Origin: Qipengyuania spongiae
GTDB taxonomy: Bacteria; Pseudomonadota; Alphaproteobacteria; Sphingomonadales; Sphingomonadaceae
Assembly: GCF_026168555.1 (NCBI RefSeq)
Contig: NZ_CP092471.1
Span: 630,501-694,500, forward strand
Reading direction: 5' to 3'
DNA length: 64,000 bases
The stretch's first letter is position 1, and the number at the start of each line of letters is the position of its first letter. Positions 55,431 through 64,000 of this stretch are shown here, one piece after another. The notes under the pieces were generated by a model. The model had not been told where the DNA came from, searched no databases, and worked only from the letters and a program-made list of their open reading frames with translations. Position numbers and translations under genes: made by a program.

Positions 55431-56779
55431 GGAGCGATGAACGTGCTAGTACCATTTCGCCAGACGTTTATTGTCATTGGCGCGAAATCATTCACACGGT
55501 CGAGTGGCATGTATACAAACCAGCAATCGGTATCAGACGTTTGATTGTCGCACGGGCGTTCACCTCGATCAGGGAATACGGGATTGACCGGCTTCTTATT
55601 GGACCCGTGCAAAATTCCAGCTGCTTGGACTTGGTGATAGCCAGAGGCGGAATCGTAACGTGGCGCGTCGAATACTGCGCCACCAGAGTCGCCGCCGTCG
55701 GAAATTATACGTTGATCTGATCTACCGACCTGAACCATTCCATCCACTAAAATACCATCGTCGTTATAGCCACCGTAGTAGCTTGAATTGACGATTATGC
55801 CGCAGGTAATGCCGGTAGTTCTGCCAGATTTGCACCTCACGGCCCCGTTCGGGTGTCCCGGATTGTATACCCCCGTGGTTGTTCCGCTTGATAGGCTACC
55901 TATGACACGTAAGTAATCATTGGCTGGAAGTCCGCTATGATAATTGGAATAACTAACTGTCGTTGGTCGCCAGCCATTCGGTGCGCTACTATCGCGCACA
56001 TCTTGGGTATAAGAGCCCTCTCTTGGATTGTAATAATATATGAAGGGACCACTTTTCACCGTTGTTGCAGGTATGAGCCTAAAGTCATAGGTCCGCCTTA
56101 AATTCGTGGCTCCACTTTCATAAGCATAACGCCTATATCGCGAGTCCGACTGATTCGAAAATGTTATGACCTTTCGACCAGTGTTTTCATCGTTTCTTCT
56201 GGTTTCGCTAGGGCTGTCTTGGCAATGCTCTGCAGTCAGAAGCCCTTGATTGCCACTTTGGTCTCGAGCTGTAAATGAAAAGGTGCAGTAGTAGTTTGTA
56301 CCTCTGTTCCCATAGTGCGACCAGCCACCATATAGAATATCACTTGACGTAGCATTGCTTTGTGACGTGGTAGTAAGGTCACCCTCTTTGAACTCGACAA
56401 GCGCGCGATACTGCGGGGGAACCAAAGCGCGAAGTTTTGCTATGTTATCTCTGGGTGTACGTATAACGAAACGATCTCGGCTGTAATCAAAGGCCAACTC
56501 ATAACCGCTGTTACCCAAAACAGAAATGAGTGCTGTGCGTGTCGTTTCGACTTCGCCAATGGCAAAGCGGGAGCGCCTAATTTGAACGAAGGATCGCAGT
56601 TTTGCTGGAATAAGTTTTCTGACTTCGGAGTCGAATTGATCAGATGCCATGCTGAGCACCACCTGTCCCCCGTCAGCACCTATGGCACAGATTTGAGGTT
56701 GTGATTTAAGGAGGATTTGGGCTTCGTCGTAGTGACGAAGGAACGAAGATGAAGCCCAAATCCTCCAATGCAAAATCAC
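55427..56779 (-). pseudogene. trypsin-like serine protease, 5' end lost to IS remnant
   Basis: The open frame encodes 450 residues, but its first 25 or so come from the IS end at 56700-56779, so the native start and signal peptide are missing. The body looks like a chymotrypsin-fold (streptogrisin/trypsin-like) peptidase: histidine in LLTAEHCQDS, an aspartate candidate in TYDFRLI and the nucleophile in GGDSGGAVFD. An N-terminal region before the catalytic domain may be a propeptide. The gene is AT-richer than its neighbours. Without a signal peptide it is probably not exported, although the frame is otherwise intact. Confidence 0.7.
56710..56766. repeat. 16-bp inverted repeat at IS left end
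   Basis: GGAGGATTTGGGCTTC (56710-56725) and GAAGCCCAAATCCTCC (56751-56766) are perfectly complementary. CTTCGTC (56722-56728) and GACGAAG (56734-56740) form an inner stem that competes with part of it. The outer stem buries the orfA ATG (56749) and the bases around it. In IS elements such hairpins block translation of read-through transcripts. Confidence 0.7.
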
Positions 56780-56985
56780 CGGCCGAGCGGGTGGTAAAGG
56801 ACATCCGCCGCAAGACCCGTCGGCATTTTTCCGCTGAAGATAAGATCAGGATCGTGCTCGACGGCCTGCGCGGTGATGACTCCATTGCCGAGTTGTGCCG
56901 CCGCGAAGGGATCGCACAGAGCCTGTATTACACTTGGTCCAAGGAGTTCATGGAAGCCGGCAAGCGCAGGCTTGCTGGCGATTCT
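56749..56985 (+). pseudogene. transposase orfA fragment (IS3 family)
   Basis: The first 78 or so residues of an IS3-family OrfA remain. The basic RRKTRRHFSAEDKIRIVLDG is followed by the helix-turn-helix DSIAELCRREGIAQSLYYTW and KEFMEAGKRRLAGD. After that the frame runs into unrelated DNA. It cannot make a working transposase. Confidence 0.85.
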
Positions 56986-58000
56986 GATCGCCGTGATCGC
57001 GCTTGCGCTGCTGCTGTACCGGGCTGTGCTGGCGCAGGACGATCTCGCGGTGCTCGGCCTGATGGTGGCGATGTCCGCACTCTCGCTGCTGCTGATCGGC
57101 CATCGCCTGGCCTTCGTCGCGGCGCTGCTGGCGCTGATGCTCGGGCGCGGCGGATTCGACACGATCGGGTCGGCGTTCGAGGGGATGCGCGAGCGCAGCT
57201 ATTTCGGCACCTACGCCGTGCGCGAGGACGAGCTGCCGGGCTTGCGCGGGCTGACCCACGGCACCACGCTCCACGGCCTGCAGTTCGCCGATCCCGAGCG
57301 CGCGCGCGAGCCGACCACCTACTACACCCGCACATCGGGCGTCGGGCTGGCGCTGGGCAATTCGGTCGCGCTCGCCGGGCCGCAAGCGCGCATCGGTGTG
57401 ATCGGGCTCGGGGTTGGCACGCTCGCCTGCTATCGCACCCCCGATCAGGCCTACGAATTCTTCGAGATCGACCCCGCCATCGTCGCCCATTCGCGCGACG
57501 GGACCTTCACCTATCTGCGCGACTGCGTGCCGGATGCGGCGATCCATGTGGGCGATGCGCGACTGGAGCTCGAGGCCATGCGAGCGGCGCGGTTCGACAT
57601 CCTCGTGCTCGACGCCTTCAGTTCCGATTCCATCCCGCTCCACCTCTTTACCCGCGAGGCGTTCGGCATCTACCGCCGGGCGATCGATGCTGACGGGCTG
57701 CTGCTGGTCCACATCTCCAGCCGCTATGTCGACTTGCAGCCGATGATCGCCGGCCTTGCCCGCGCGAACGGGATGCAAGCGGCGATTCGCGAGGATCTGG
57801 AGGTCTATGCCACCGGCGCCTCACCCTCGATTTGGGTGGCGCTGTCACCCGATCCCGCGACCATGGCGGTGCTGCGCAAGACGGGCGGGCCGGGCGCTTG
57901 GCAGGATCTGCCACCCCCGCCGGACCGCGTGTGGACCGACGACTTCGCCTCGATCCTGCCTTTCCTCCAGTGGGACAATGTGCTGGGTAGAGGGCCATGA
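56873..58000 (+). pseudogene. spermidine synthase-like protein, 5'-truncated and fused to IS
   Basis: The open frame gives 375 residues. About the first 34 are translated from the IS remnant in another frame. The rest looks like the C-terminal half of a membrane-anchored (fused) spermidine synthase: two hydrophobic segments near residues 35-78, then a SAM-like fold with IGVIGLGVGTLACY, EFFEIDPAIVAHS and FDILVLDAFSSDSIPLHL. Full-length relatives have many more membrane helices, so the gene is truncated. It overlaps the gamma-carbonic anhydrase gene by 4 bp. Confidence 0.75.
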
Positions 58001-58572
58001 GCACTTCCGCACTGAAAGCCCGCCCGGGCGTCACCATCGTCCCGATCCACGGCAAGACGCCGGACATTCACGACAGCGCCTTCATCGCGCCGGGCTGCAC
58101 GATCATCGGCGATGTGACGATCGGGGCGGACAGCTCGATCTGGTACAATTGCGTGCTGCGTGCCGATGTCAGCCGTATCGTGATCGGCGAGCGGACCAAT
58201 GTCCAGGACGGCAGCGTGCTGCATTGCGATCCCGAGCGGCCCGGCGATCCGGACGGAAGCCCGCTCCTGATCGGGGACGACGTGCTGATCGGCCACATGG
58301 CGATGGTCCATGGCTGCCGGATCGAGAATCGCGGCTTCGTCGGCCTGGGAGCCATCGCTATGAACAAGGCGGTGATCGCCTCCGACGCGATGCTCGCCGC
58401 CGGCGCGATGCTGACCGAGGGCAAGGTGATGGGCGAACGGGAATTGTGGGGTGGCCGCCCCGCGCGCAAGATGCGCGATCTCGACGATGCAGCGATCATG
58501 GGAATGCGCGCCGGGGTGATGCACTACGCCCAGAACGCCAAGGACCATGCGGAGGCGATCGCCGCGCTATGA
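57997..58572 (+). CDS. gamma-class carbonic anhydrase family protein
   Basis: This 191-residue left-handed beta-helix protein has hexapeptide repeats (GCTIIGDVTIGADSSIWYN, VLRADVSRIVIGERTNVQDG). It has the metal-binding histidines in LHCD, IGHMAMVHGC and the same region. Many such proteins hydrate CO2; others have lost activity. The ATG overlaps the truncated spermidine-synthase-like gene by 4 bp, so its native promoter may have been lost upstream. Confidence 0.92.
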   Translation: MSTSALKARPGVTIVPIHGKTPDIHDSAFIAPGCTIIGDVTIGADSSIWYNCVLRADVSRIVIGERTNVQDGSVLHCDPERPGDPDGSPLLIGDDVLIGHMAMVHGCRIENRGFVGLGAIAMNKAVIASDAMLAAGAMLTEGKVMGERELWGGRPARKMRDLDDAAIMGMRAGVMHYAQNAKDHAEAIAAL

Positions 58573-58610
58573 CGGATAGACCGGAGTTGCGCCGCGCGAC
58601 TTCTCGCCGC

Positions 58611-59252
58611 TCAGTTCTCACGTTTCTCGGTTCGCCAGGCGAGCAGCAATAGCAGCGCGTTTGCTCCCGCCGCCACCAGCGGGCCGGTCGCGCCCGGCAA
58701 GGTGTGGAGCCAAGTGCCGAGGATCGCGCCGCCCAGCAGGCAGAGCCACAGCAGTCCGTAACCCGGTTTGATCCGGTTACGCTGGCCAAGCAGGCTCGCA
58801 GCGAAGTTCTGCCCGATCCGCACCAGCGCCCCTGTCATGTAAGTCACTCCGGCCGAAGAGCCGTCGTCGCGCAGGAAAACATTGTTGACCAGCCCCATGG
58901 CGAAGGCCGCGGGCGCGAGGAAGCCCAGCGTGCTGCCGAACTCATAGGCTGCCGCCGCGATCGATACGAGCGCGAGCGATATGGCGAGCAGGGTGCTGCG
59001 CGGCCTCCGCTCGCTGGTCCAGCCGATCGCCGCGCCCGCCGTGACCCCGCCGAGGAAGCAGGCGATCAGCCCCGCCGGCAGAAGAACCTGCGGGATGCCG
59101 TCGAGCAGGTTTACGCCGAGCTGGGTGGTGTTGCCGGACATGAAGCTGACGAAATAGCCCTGCGCGATCAGGAAACCGGTGGCATCGAGCAGGCCAGCCA
59201 GCCCCGAAAGGCCGAGCTGAAGAGCACGCAGAGGCGGTCGTTGCTGGGGCAT
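58611..59252 (-). CDS. YoaK family membrane protein (DUF1275)
   Basis: This 213-residue protein has about six membrane helices. It carries the DUF1275 signatures GLLDATGFLIAQGYFVSFMSGNT in its first part and GVTYMTGALVRIGQNFAASL in its second. The function of the family is not established. It is convergent with the gamma-carbonic anhydrase gene. Confidence 0.9.
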   Translation of the reverse strand: MPQQRPPLRALQLGLSGLAGLLDATGFLIAQGYFVSFMSGNTTQLGVNLLDGIPQVLLPAGLIACFLGGVTAGAAIGWTSERRPRSTLLAISLALVSIAAAAYEFGSTLGFLAPAAFAMGLVNNVFLRDDGSSAGVTYMTGALVRIGQNFAASLLGQRNRIKPGYGLLWLCLLGGAILGTWLHTLPGATGPLVAAGANALLLLLAWRTEKREN

Positions 59253-59302
59253 CGCCCGCGCTCAAGCACTTGGGGCAGGCGCGATCAATCGATTAGTCCG
59301 CC

Positions 59303-60895
59303 CTAGTCCCGCACCAGCGAGCGCAGAGCCTCGATCCTGTCCGCCTCGTGCACCGGCTTGTCCCAGCGGATGCGGTGGATTCGAGGAAAGCGCATGGCGA
59401 GACCGGATTTGTGGCGCTTGCTTTCGTGCACGCTGTCGAAGGCGACTTCGAACACCAGGCTCTTGTCGGTCTCGCGCACGGGGCCGAAGCGGTTGACGGT
59501 ATTCGAGCGAACGTGGCGGTCGAGCTTCTTCAGTTCCTCGTCGGTGAAGCCCGAATAGGCCTTGCCCACCGGCAGGAGTTCCGCACCCGTGTCGGGATCG
59601 CCGTCCCAGCAGCCGAAAGTATAATCGGAGAAGAAGCTCGAGCGCTTGCCGCTGCCGCGCTGGGCATACATCAGCACGCAATCGACCAGCAGCGGATCGC
59701 GCTTCCACTTGTACCAGTAACCGACGCGCCGCCCGGCGATATAGGGGCTGTCCCTGCGCTTCAGCATCAGCCCTTCGATGGCATCGTCGCGGCTGCCTTC
59801 GCGAATCTGCGCGAGGTGCTCGAAATCGCGCGCCTCGACCACACGGCTGAGGTCGAAATGCGTGTCGGGCAGGCGCTCGATCAGCTGCTCGAGCCGGGCG
59901 CGTCGCTGCGTCCAGGGCAGTTCGCGCAGATCCTCCCCTTCCAGCAACAACACGTCGTAAAGCCGAACGAAGGCGGGCGCTTCGGTCAGCATCTTCTTGC
60001 TCACGATCTTGCGCCCGAGCCGCTGTTGCAGCGCATTGAAGCTCGCCGCGCCACCCTCCTCGCCGCCCTGATGGGTTCCGCGCACCAGCAGCTCGCCATC
60101 GAGCACGGCCGGGAAGGGCAGTACGTCGAGCAGCTCGGGAAAGGTGGCCGAGATATCGTCGCCCGAGCGCGAATATATCCGCGTCTCGTCGCCGGCACGG
60201 ACCAGCTGCACGCGTATGCCGTCCCATTTCCATTCGGCCGCGTAATCGGCGAGGTCGACCACCGTTTCCTCCAGCGGGTGGGCGAGCATGAAGGGTCGGA
60301 AGGTCGGCAGATTGGCGATGTCGGGCGGCGGTTTGCCATGCGCCGCCCAGTCGAACAGTTCGGGATAGGGCGGGGCGAGGCCGTGCCAGTATTCCTCGAC
60401 CTCGTCGACGCCGACCTCGAACCCTTGCGCAAAAGCGGTCTTGGCCAGCCGGCTGGAAACCCCGATCCGCATCCCCCCGGTGGCGAGCTTGAGCAGCGCG
60501 TAGCGGCCGGAAGGGTCGAGCCGGTCGAGCAGGCCCGGCAATTCGGTGAACACGCTCTTGCGGTTCATGCCCGACAGCATTTCGACCGTCTCGGACACGC
60601 TCGGCGGCGATGGGTCGGTCTGGGGGGAGGGCCAGAGCAGGCTGGCGGTCTCGGCCGTATCGCCCACGAAATCGCGGCTCAGCGTCCACAACACCGGGTC
60701 GATCCGGTCCTTGAGCAGATTGCGGATGGTCGAGCTTTTAACCGCAGGGAAATCGAGCCCGTCGCTGAGCGCCGCCAGCGCCCACCCCCGGTCGGGATCG
60801 GGCGTCGCGCGCAGATATTCCGCGATCAGCCGCAATTTCTCGTTGCGGCTGCGCGTATAGACCAGCGCATCGATCAGGGCGGCGAACTCTTCCAA
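59303..60895 (-). CDS. cisplatin-response ATP-dependent DNA ligase
   Basis: This 530-residue ligase has an N-terminal helical DNA-binding domain, then the adenylation domain with nucleophile K223 in AAEWKWDGIRVQ. An OB-fold domain with KRRDSPYIAGRRVGYWYKWK completes the core. It belongs to the bacterial family linked to cisplatin-damage response, which works with an MBL-fold exonuclease. Here that exonuclease gene lies upstream but an OmpA-family gene lies between them, 2 bp from the ligase. Confidence 0.93.
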   Translation of the reverse strand: MEEFAALIDALVYTRSRNEKLRLIAEYLRATPDPDRGWALAALSDGLDFPAVKSSTIRNLLKDRIDPVLWTLSRDFVGDTAETASLLWPSPQTDPSPPSVSETVEMLSGMNRKSVFTELPGLLDRLDPSGRYALLKLATGGMRIGVSSRLAKTAFAQGFEVGVDEVEEYWHGLAPPYPELFDWAAHGKPPPDIANLPTFRPFMLAHPLEETVVDLADYAAEWKWDGIRVQLVRAGDETRIYSRSGDDISATFPELLDVLPFPAVLDGELLVRGTHQGGEEGGAASFNALQQRLGRKIVSKKMLTEAPAFVRLYDVLLLEGEDLRELPWTQRRARLEQLIERLPDTHFDLSRVVEARDFEHLAQIREGSRDDAIEGLMLKRRDSPYIAGRRVGYWYKWKRDPLLVDCVLMYAQRGSGKRSSFFSDYTFGCWDGDPDTGAELLPVGKAYSGFTDEELKKLDRHVRSNTVNRFGPVRETDKSLVFEVAFDSVHESKRHKSGLAMRFPRIHRIRWDKPVHEADRIEALRSLVRD

Positions 60896-60897
60896 GC

Positions 60898-61926
60898 TCA
60901 GCCTTCGCCGATGATCACTTCGACGCGCCGGTTCTTCGCCATCCCCGCTGCGTTCTCGCGGCCATCGGGCGTCATGTTCTGCGCCACCGGCCGATCCTCG
61001 CCGATACCCCTGGTCGACATGCGACTGGCGGGGACCTGCCGAACGTCCTTCAGATAATCGCGAACGGCCTGTGCGCGCCGTTCCGACAGGCGCTGATTGT
61101 ATGCATCCTCACCCTGGCTGTCGGTATGGCCTTCGATCGTGATCTTCGCGGCAGGCTGCGCCTTGATGAGCTGGGCAAGCATGTCGAGCGTGGAGCGGGC
61201 GGCAGGCCGGATATCGGCCTTGTCGGTATCGAACAGGACATCACCCGGCAGGGATACCAGCGTGCCCCGTTCGGTTTCGGTCGCTTTCAGTTCTGATCGC
61301 AACGTGGAAATCGTGCTGGCGGAGCGCGTTGCCGCAGGCTCCGGTTCCGATGCGATCAGCCGAAGCGAACTCGATTTTTTTTTTGCTTCCCTCTCGGTGA
61401 AGGCGGCGGCGGTCAATTGCATCGGGATGCGAAAGCCCGGGTATCGGGAATCGTCGTCTTCCAGATAACGCGCATTGTTGACGAACAGCGTAGCGGGGCC
61501 ACCTTGGGTGAGTTTGCCCTTGAAGACGAGCTCGGCGCGCACTTCCTGTCCGGGCGGGATTTCGAGGCTCTCGTTGTTCGCCGGTGCCTCCAGCATGAGC
61601 TTTCCGCCGTCGGGGCTGAAGAGATAAGCGCCGCCGAAACCGTTCAGGGTCACGGGGTGGATGGAACCGTTGAGGATGGTCATCGTCACGAGCGTTTCGG
61701 TGGGCGTGGCCCGGATCGACTCCAGTGCGATCCGCGTCCCGTTCGGATGGGTCTGCACGATGTTGAGGGGCATTGCCTCACCATCCGCGAAAACCGCGCC
61801 ATCCTCCTCCTCGACTGCCGTTTCGCCCGCGGCGAGGGTCGAGTCCTGCGCCTCGTCCTCGGCTTCTTTCACGGTGCATCCTGCAAGCAGGATGGCCAAG
61901 GTGGCGGCTGGGATCGCGATCTTCAT
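60898..61926 (-). CDS. OmpA family lipoprotein
   Basis: This 342-residue lipoprotein has lipobox LLAGC (C17). A long N-terminal region follows, then a C-terminal OmpA peptidoglycan-binding domain (ITIEGHTDSQGEDAYNQRLS and MAKNRRVEVII). A run of ten A bases on the coding strand (61375-61384) encodes the EAKKKS segment, a likely site of slippage. It lies 2 bp upstream of the ligase gene, so both are probably cotranscribed. Confidence 0.9.
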   Translation of the reverse strand: MKIAIPAATLAILLAGCTVKEAEDEAQDSTLAAGETAVEEEDGAVFADGEAMPLNIVQTHPNGTRIALESIRATPTETLVTMTILNGSIHPVTLNGFGGAYLFSPDGGKLMLEAPANNESLEIPPGQEVRAELVFKGKLTQGGPATLFVNNARYLEDDDSRYPGFRIPMQLTAAAFTEREAKKKSSSLRLIASEPEPAATRSASTISTLRSELKATETERGTLVSLPGDVLFDTDKADIRPAARSTLDMLAQLIKAQPAAKITIEGHTDSQGEDAYNQRLSERRAQAVRDYLKDVRQVPASRMSTRGIGEDRPVAQNMTPDGRENAAGMAKNRRVEVIIGEG

Positions 61927-62007
61927 TATCGGACTTGCCTCGTTCCTATTCCGGGTAAGGAGAAAAACCGGCGAGGGACGGGCTCGTTCCGTGGTCCGAT
62001 ACCGGCC

Positions 62008-63018
62008 CTAGTCATCTTCGTCCTCGTAGCCCACCATGGCGAGCGCGCGGGCGCGGCGCTGGGTTAGCTGGCACCAGCGCAGCAGCGCATCCTCGCGGCC
62101 GTGGGTAATCCAGTTTTCCTGCGCGCCGACCTCCTCGATCGTGCGGGTCAGCTCGTTCCAGTCGGCGTGGTCGGAGATGACCAGCGGCAGCTCGACATTG
62201 CGCTGCCGGGCGCGCTGGCGCACGCGCATCCAGCCCGATGCCATGGCGGTGATCGGCTCGGGCAGGCGCCGGCTCCAGCGGTCGTTGAGCGCGGAAGGCG
62301 GGCAGACGACGATATGGCCGCGGATGTCCTCCTTCTTGTAGTCCATCACCATCCGCAATTCGCCCAGATCGACGCCGTGTTCCTCGTAGAGGCGGCACAT
62401 CTTCTCCATCGCGCCGTGGAGATAGATGGGCGCGTGGTGCCCGGCGGCGCGCAGTTCGGCGATCACACGTTGCGCCTTGCCCAGAGCATAGGCGCCGACC
62501 AGCACGCAGCGATCGGGATGGGCGGCGAGGCGTTCCAGAAGCTTGGCCATTTCCTCCGCGATCGGCGGGTGAGTGAAGACCGGCAGGCCAAAGGTCGCCT
62601 CGGTGATGAAGATGTCGCACGGCGTGACTTCGAAGGGCGGGCAGGTGGGATCGGCGCGGCGCTTGTAGTCGCCGGTCACGATCACCCGCTCGCCCGCATG
62701 TTCGAGCAGGATCTGTGCGCTGCCCAGCACATGGCCCGCCGGAATATAGGTCGCATCGACCCCGCCCGGCAGGCGGATCGTCTCGCCGTATTCGACCGGA
62801 GTCGCGCCCTCGCGGGTGTTGTAGCGCAAATCCATGATCGCCAGTGTCTCGGGCGTGGCGACCGTGGTGCCGTGTCCGCCGCGCGCATGGTCGGCATGGC
62901 CATGGGTCACCAGTGCGCGATCGACCGCCCGCGAGGGGTCAACCCAGGCATCGGCCGGGACGACATGGATGCCCCAGGGTTCGGGCTTGATCCAGGAAAA
63001 GGGGGCGGCGGACGGCAT
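62008..63018 (-). CDS. ligase-associated DNA exonuclease (MBL fold)
   Basis: This 336-residue metallo-beta-lactamase-fold nuclease has the metal motif THGHADHARGGH, then GDYKRRAD, and SDHADWNELT in its second half. It is the usual partner of the cisplatin-response ligase and probably trims DNA ends before joining. The ATG at 63018 is the family start. An OmpA gene now separates it from the ligase. Confidence 0.92.
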   Translation of the reverse strand: MPSAAPFSWIKPEPWGIHVVPADAWVDPSRAVDRALVTHGHADHARGGHGTTVATPETLAIMDLRYNTREGATPVEYGETIRLPGGVDATYIPAGHVLGSAQILLEHAGERVIVTGDYKRRADPTCPPFEVTPCDIFITEATFGLPVFTHPPIAEEMAKLLERLAAHPDRCVLVGAYALGKAQRVIAELRAAGHHAPIYLHGAMEKMCRLYEEHGVDLGELRMVMDYKKEDIRGHIVVCPPSALNDRWSRRLPEPITAMASGWMRVRQRARQRNVELPLVISDHADWNELTRTIEEVGAQENWITHGREDALLRWCQLTQRRARALAMVGYEDEDD

Positions 63019-63120
63019 CCCCGATTCAAGCGAGGCGGAGCGCAAGCGTTCCCGGCGAGTTGAAAGCAGAGGGAAAGTTGAGGGAGAGTCAGGCGCAAAT
63101 CAGGGGAAAGTTGGCACCTT

Positions 63121-64000
63121 TCAGTGCGCCTGCGTGCGGAAACGGCCCAGAACACGTTTCAGCGTCGGTTTCTGCCCCGTGGCGAGCAGGCTCGCGCGGA
63201 ACAGACGGCCGATGAAGATCATCTCCAGCACGATCGCCACCGCCAGCAGCGCGCCGCTGCCGACCAGCACCCAGGTCTCGATTCCCATTCCGAGGCGCGC
63301 AAGGACCGCGAAGGGGGTCCACAGCGGCACCCAGGTCAGCACCTGCACGATCAGCCCCTCGCGCCCGGCGATTACCGCCTGCAGCAGGAAGGTGATCGGC
63401 AGCAGGATCGCGAGGAGGATCGGCATCAGATAGCCCTGCGCCTCGCTCATCGAATCGACCATCGCGCCGACCGCGACGAACAGCGCCGAAATCCCGATAT
63501 ATCCCGCGACGAAGAAATAGAGGATCGCGAGGATGATACCGGGCGAGGAGACCGGCTCCAGCGCCGGGCGGATCATGTCCGATATCACGCCTTGCGTGGC
63601 ATAAGCCGCCACCGCAGCGCAGCCGGCCCAGACGGCGATCATCAGCAGGCCGACGGTCAACGCGCCGAGCAGCTTGCCGTACATCAGCTCTTCCGGCGTG
63701 ATGCAGGCGAGCAGGCTTTCGAGCAGCTTGTTCGAGCGTTCCTCGACCGAGCCCTGCAGCATCCAGCTGCCCGACAGCATCAGGCTCATCATCAGGATGT
63801 AGGAGAGGGCGAGCGGCACGATCGAGCGCACCAGCAGCGCCTCGCGCGCCCCGCCGCCCGGCGGCGGAGTGGTCACGGCGATGGCGGGCGCGGCGGTCTG
63901 GATCGCCGCTGCCTCGGCGCCGGAAATGCCGCGTTCGGCGAGCAGGCGACTGCGCAGGTCTCCGGTCAGCACTTCCTGCATGGTCGCGACGAAGGCGGCG
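63121..64000 (-). CDS. ABC-2 type transporter permease (5' end beyond window)
   Basis: This permease has at least six hydrophobic segments in the visible 293 residues. It has the ABC-2 features RSNKLLESLLACITPEELM and an extracytoplasmic loop before SIVPLALSYILMMSL, as in NatB/sodium-export permeases. The frame is open through base 64000, so the N-terminal part lies outside. The ATP-binding subunit is probably beyond the right edge. Confidence 0.85.
   Translation of the reverse strand, partial: AAFVATMQEVLTGDLRSRLLAERGISGAEAAAIQTAAPAIAVTTPPPGGGAREALLVRSIVPLALSYILMMSLMLSGSWMLQGSVEERSNKLLESLLACITPEELMYGKLLGALTVGLLMIAVWAGCAAVAAYATQGVISDMIRPALEPVSSPGIILAILYFFVAGYIGISALFVAVGAMVDSMSEAQGYLMPILLAILLPITFLLQAVIAGREGLIVQVLTWVPLWTPFAVLARLGMGIETWVLVGSGALLAVAIVLEMIFIGRLFRASLLATGQKPTLKRVLGRFRTQAH

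Larger units (their letters stand above)
56694..56985 (+). mobile_element. IS3-family insertion sequence remnant
   Basis: The left end of an IS3-type element is preserved, with its hairpin and the first 78 or so codons of the helix-turn-helix orfA. The rest of orfA, all of orfB and the right end are missing. The sequence passes directly into a truncated spermidine-synthase-like gene at about 56970-56985. The exact left terminus is uncertain; TGAGGTTGTGATTT (56694) is one candidate. Confidence 0.75.

Noticed and set aside
59348..61057. A 569-codon plus-strand frame opposite the DNA ligase
   Set aside because: It mirrors the ligase codon pattern and has no recognisable motif; the ligase with its catalytic lysine is certain.
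1..64000. CRISPR arrays, tRNA or rRNA genes
   Set aside because: No regularly spaced direct repeats and no tRNA cloverleaf or rRNA segments were recognised. A tRNAscan or Infernal run would be needed to exclude small RNAs.

Overview
The window is chromosomal DNA of a high-G+C alphaproteobacterium. Gene order and protein families point to the Sphingomonadales, most likely Erythrobacteraceae; this is inferred from gene content, not from a search. Markers include a CarD regulator, a DUF6489 protein, an UrcA-family protein, the cisplatin-response ATP-dependent DNA ligase with its associated exonuclease, and a PopZ/DUF2497 protein beside TolC.

The backbone is the replication-origin region. An AT-rich, DnaA-box-like segment at about 26.9-27.2 kb lies between hemE and the PPSR (DUF299) gene, where Caulobacter and Rickettsia carry their origin. 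Most core genes are transcribed away from it. To the left on the minus strand are hemE, hemJ, rho, mnmE, mnmG, rsmG, parA and parB. To the right on the plus strand are PPSR, maf, aroE, coaE, dnaQ and hpf. Two strong parS sites and one degenerate one lie in and around mnmE-mnmG-rsmG. With ParAB and a PopZ homologue at 38 kb, the window holds an origin plus a centromere and anchoring kit.

Region by region: 0-3.7 kb holds two GNAT acetyltransferases, hemB and an M23 envelope peptidase. 3.9-7.9 kb holds a SUV3-like helicase, an S4 RNA-binding protein, ferredoxin and CarD. 8-14.8 kb holds envelope and metabolic genes. 14.8-20.6 kb is the par/mnm cluster. 20.7-23.8 kb is a small metabolic operon and a BLUF photoreceptor. 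23.9-32.3 kb is the origin core. 32.5-38.3 kb holds a cell-wall hydrolase, DNA repair, Fe-S assembly, an S9 peptidase and PopZ. 38.3-48.0 kb holds TolC, a PIMT-like protein, fumarase, a LytS/LytTR two-component pair, a lipid-kinase-like protein, a phosphoesterase and ribosomal proteins S9 and L13.

The accessory region runs from about 48.1 to 57.0 kb. It contains a four-gene overlapping operon: an unknown HTH-like protein, a C5 cytosine DNA methyltransferase, a GHKL (MutL/MORC-type) ATPase whose C-terminus carries PD-(D/E)XK nuclease residues, and a Vsr endonuclease. A divergent tyrosine recombinase follows, with paired 14-bp palindromes between it and the operon. Beyond are a low-G+C secreted-protease/lipoprotein pair and an IS3-family remnant. 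The remnant has cut off the start of the protease gene on one side and of a spermidine-synthase-like gene on the other. I read the methylase-ATPase/nuclease-Vsr operon as a candidate restriction or anti-phage system.

The right end returns to backbone genes: gamma-carbonic anhydrase, YoaK, DNA ligase, an OmpA lipoprotein, a metallo-beta-lactamase exonuclease and an ABC permease that runs off the edge. I found no tRNA, rRNA or CRISPR array.
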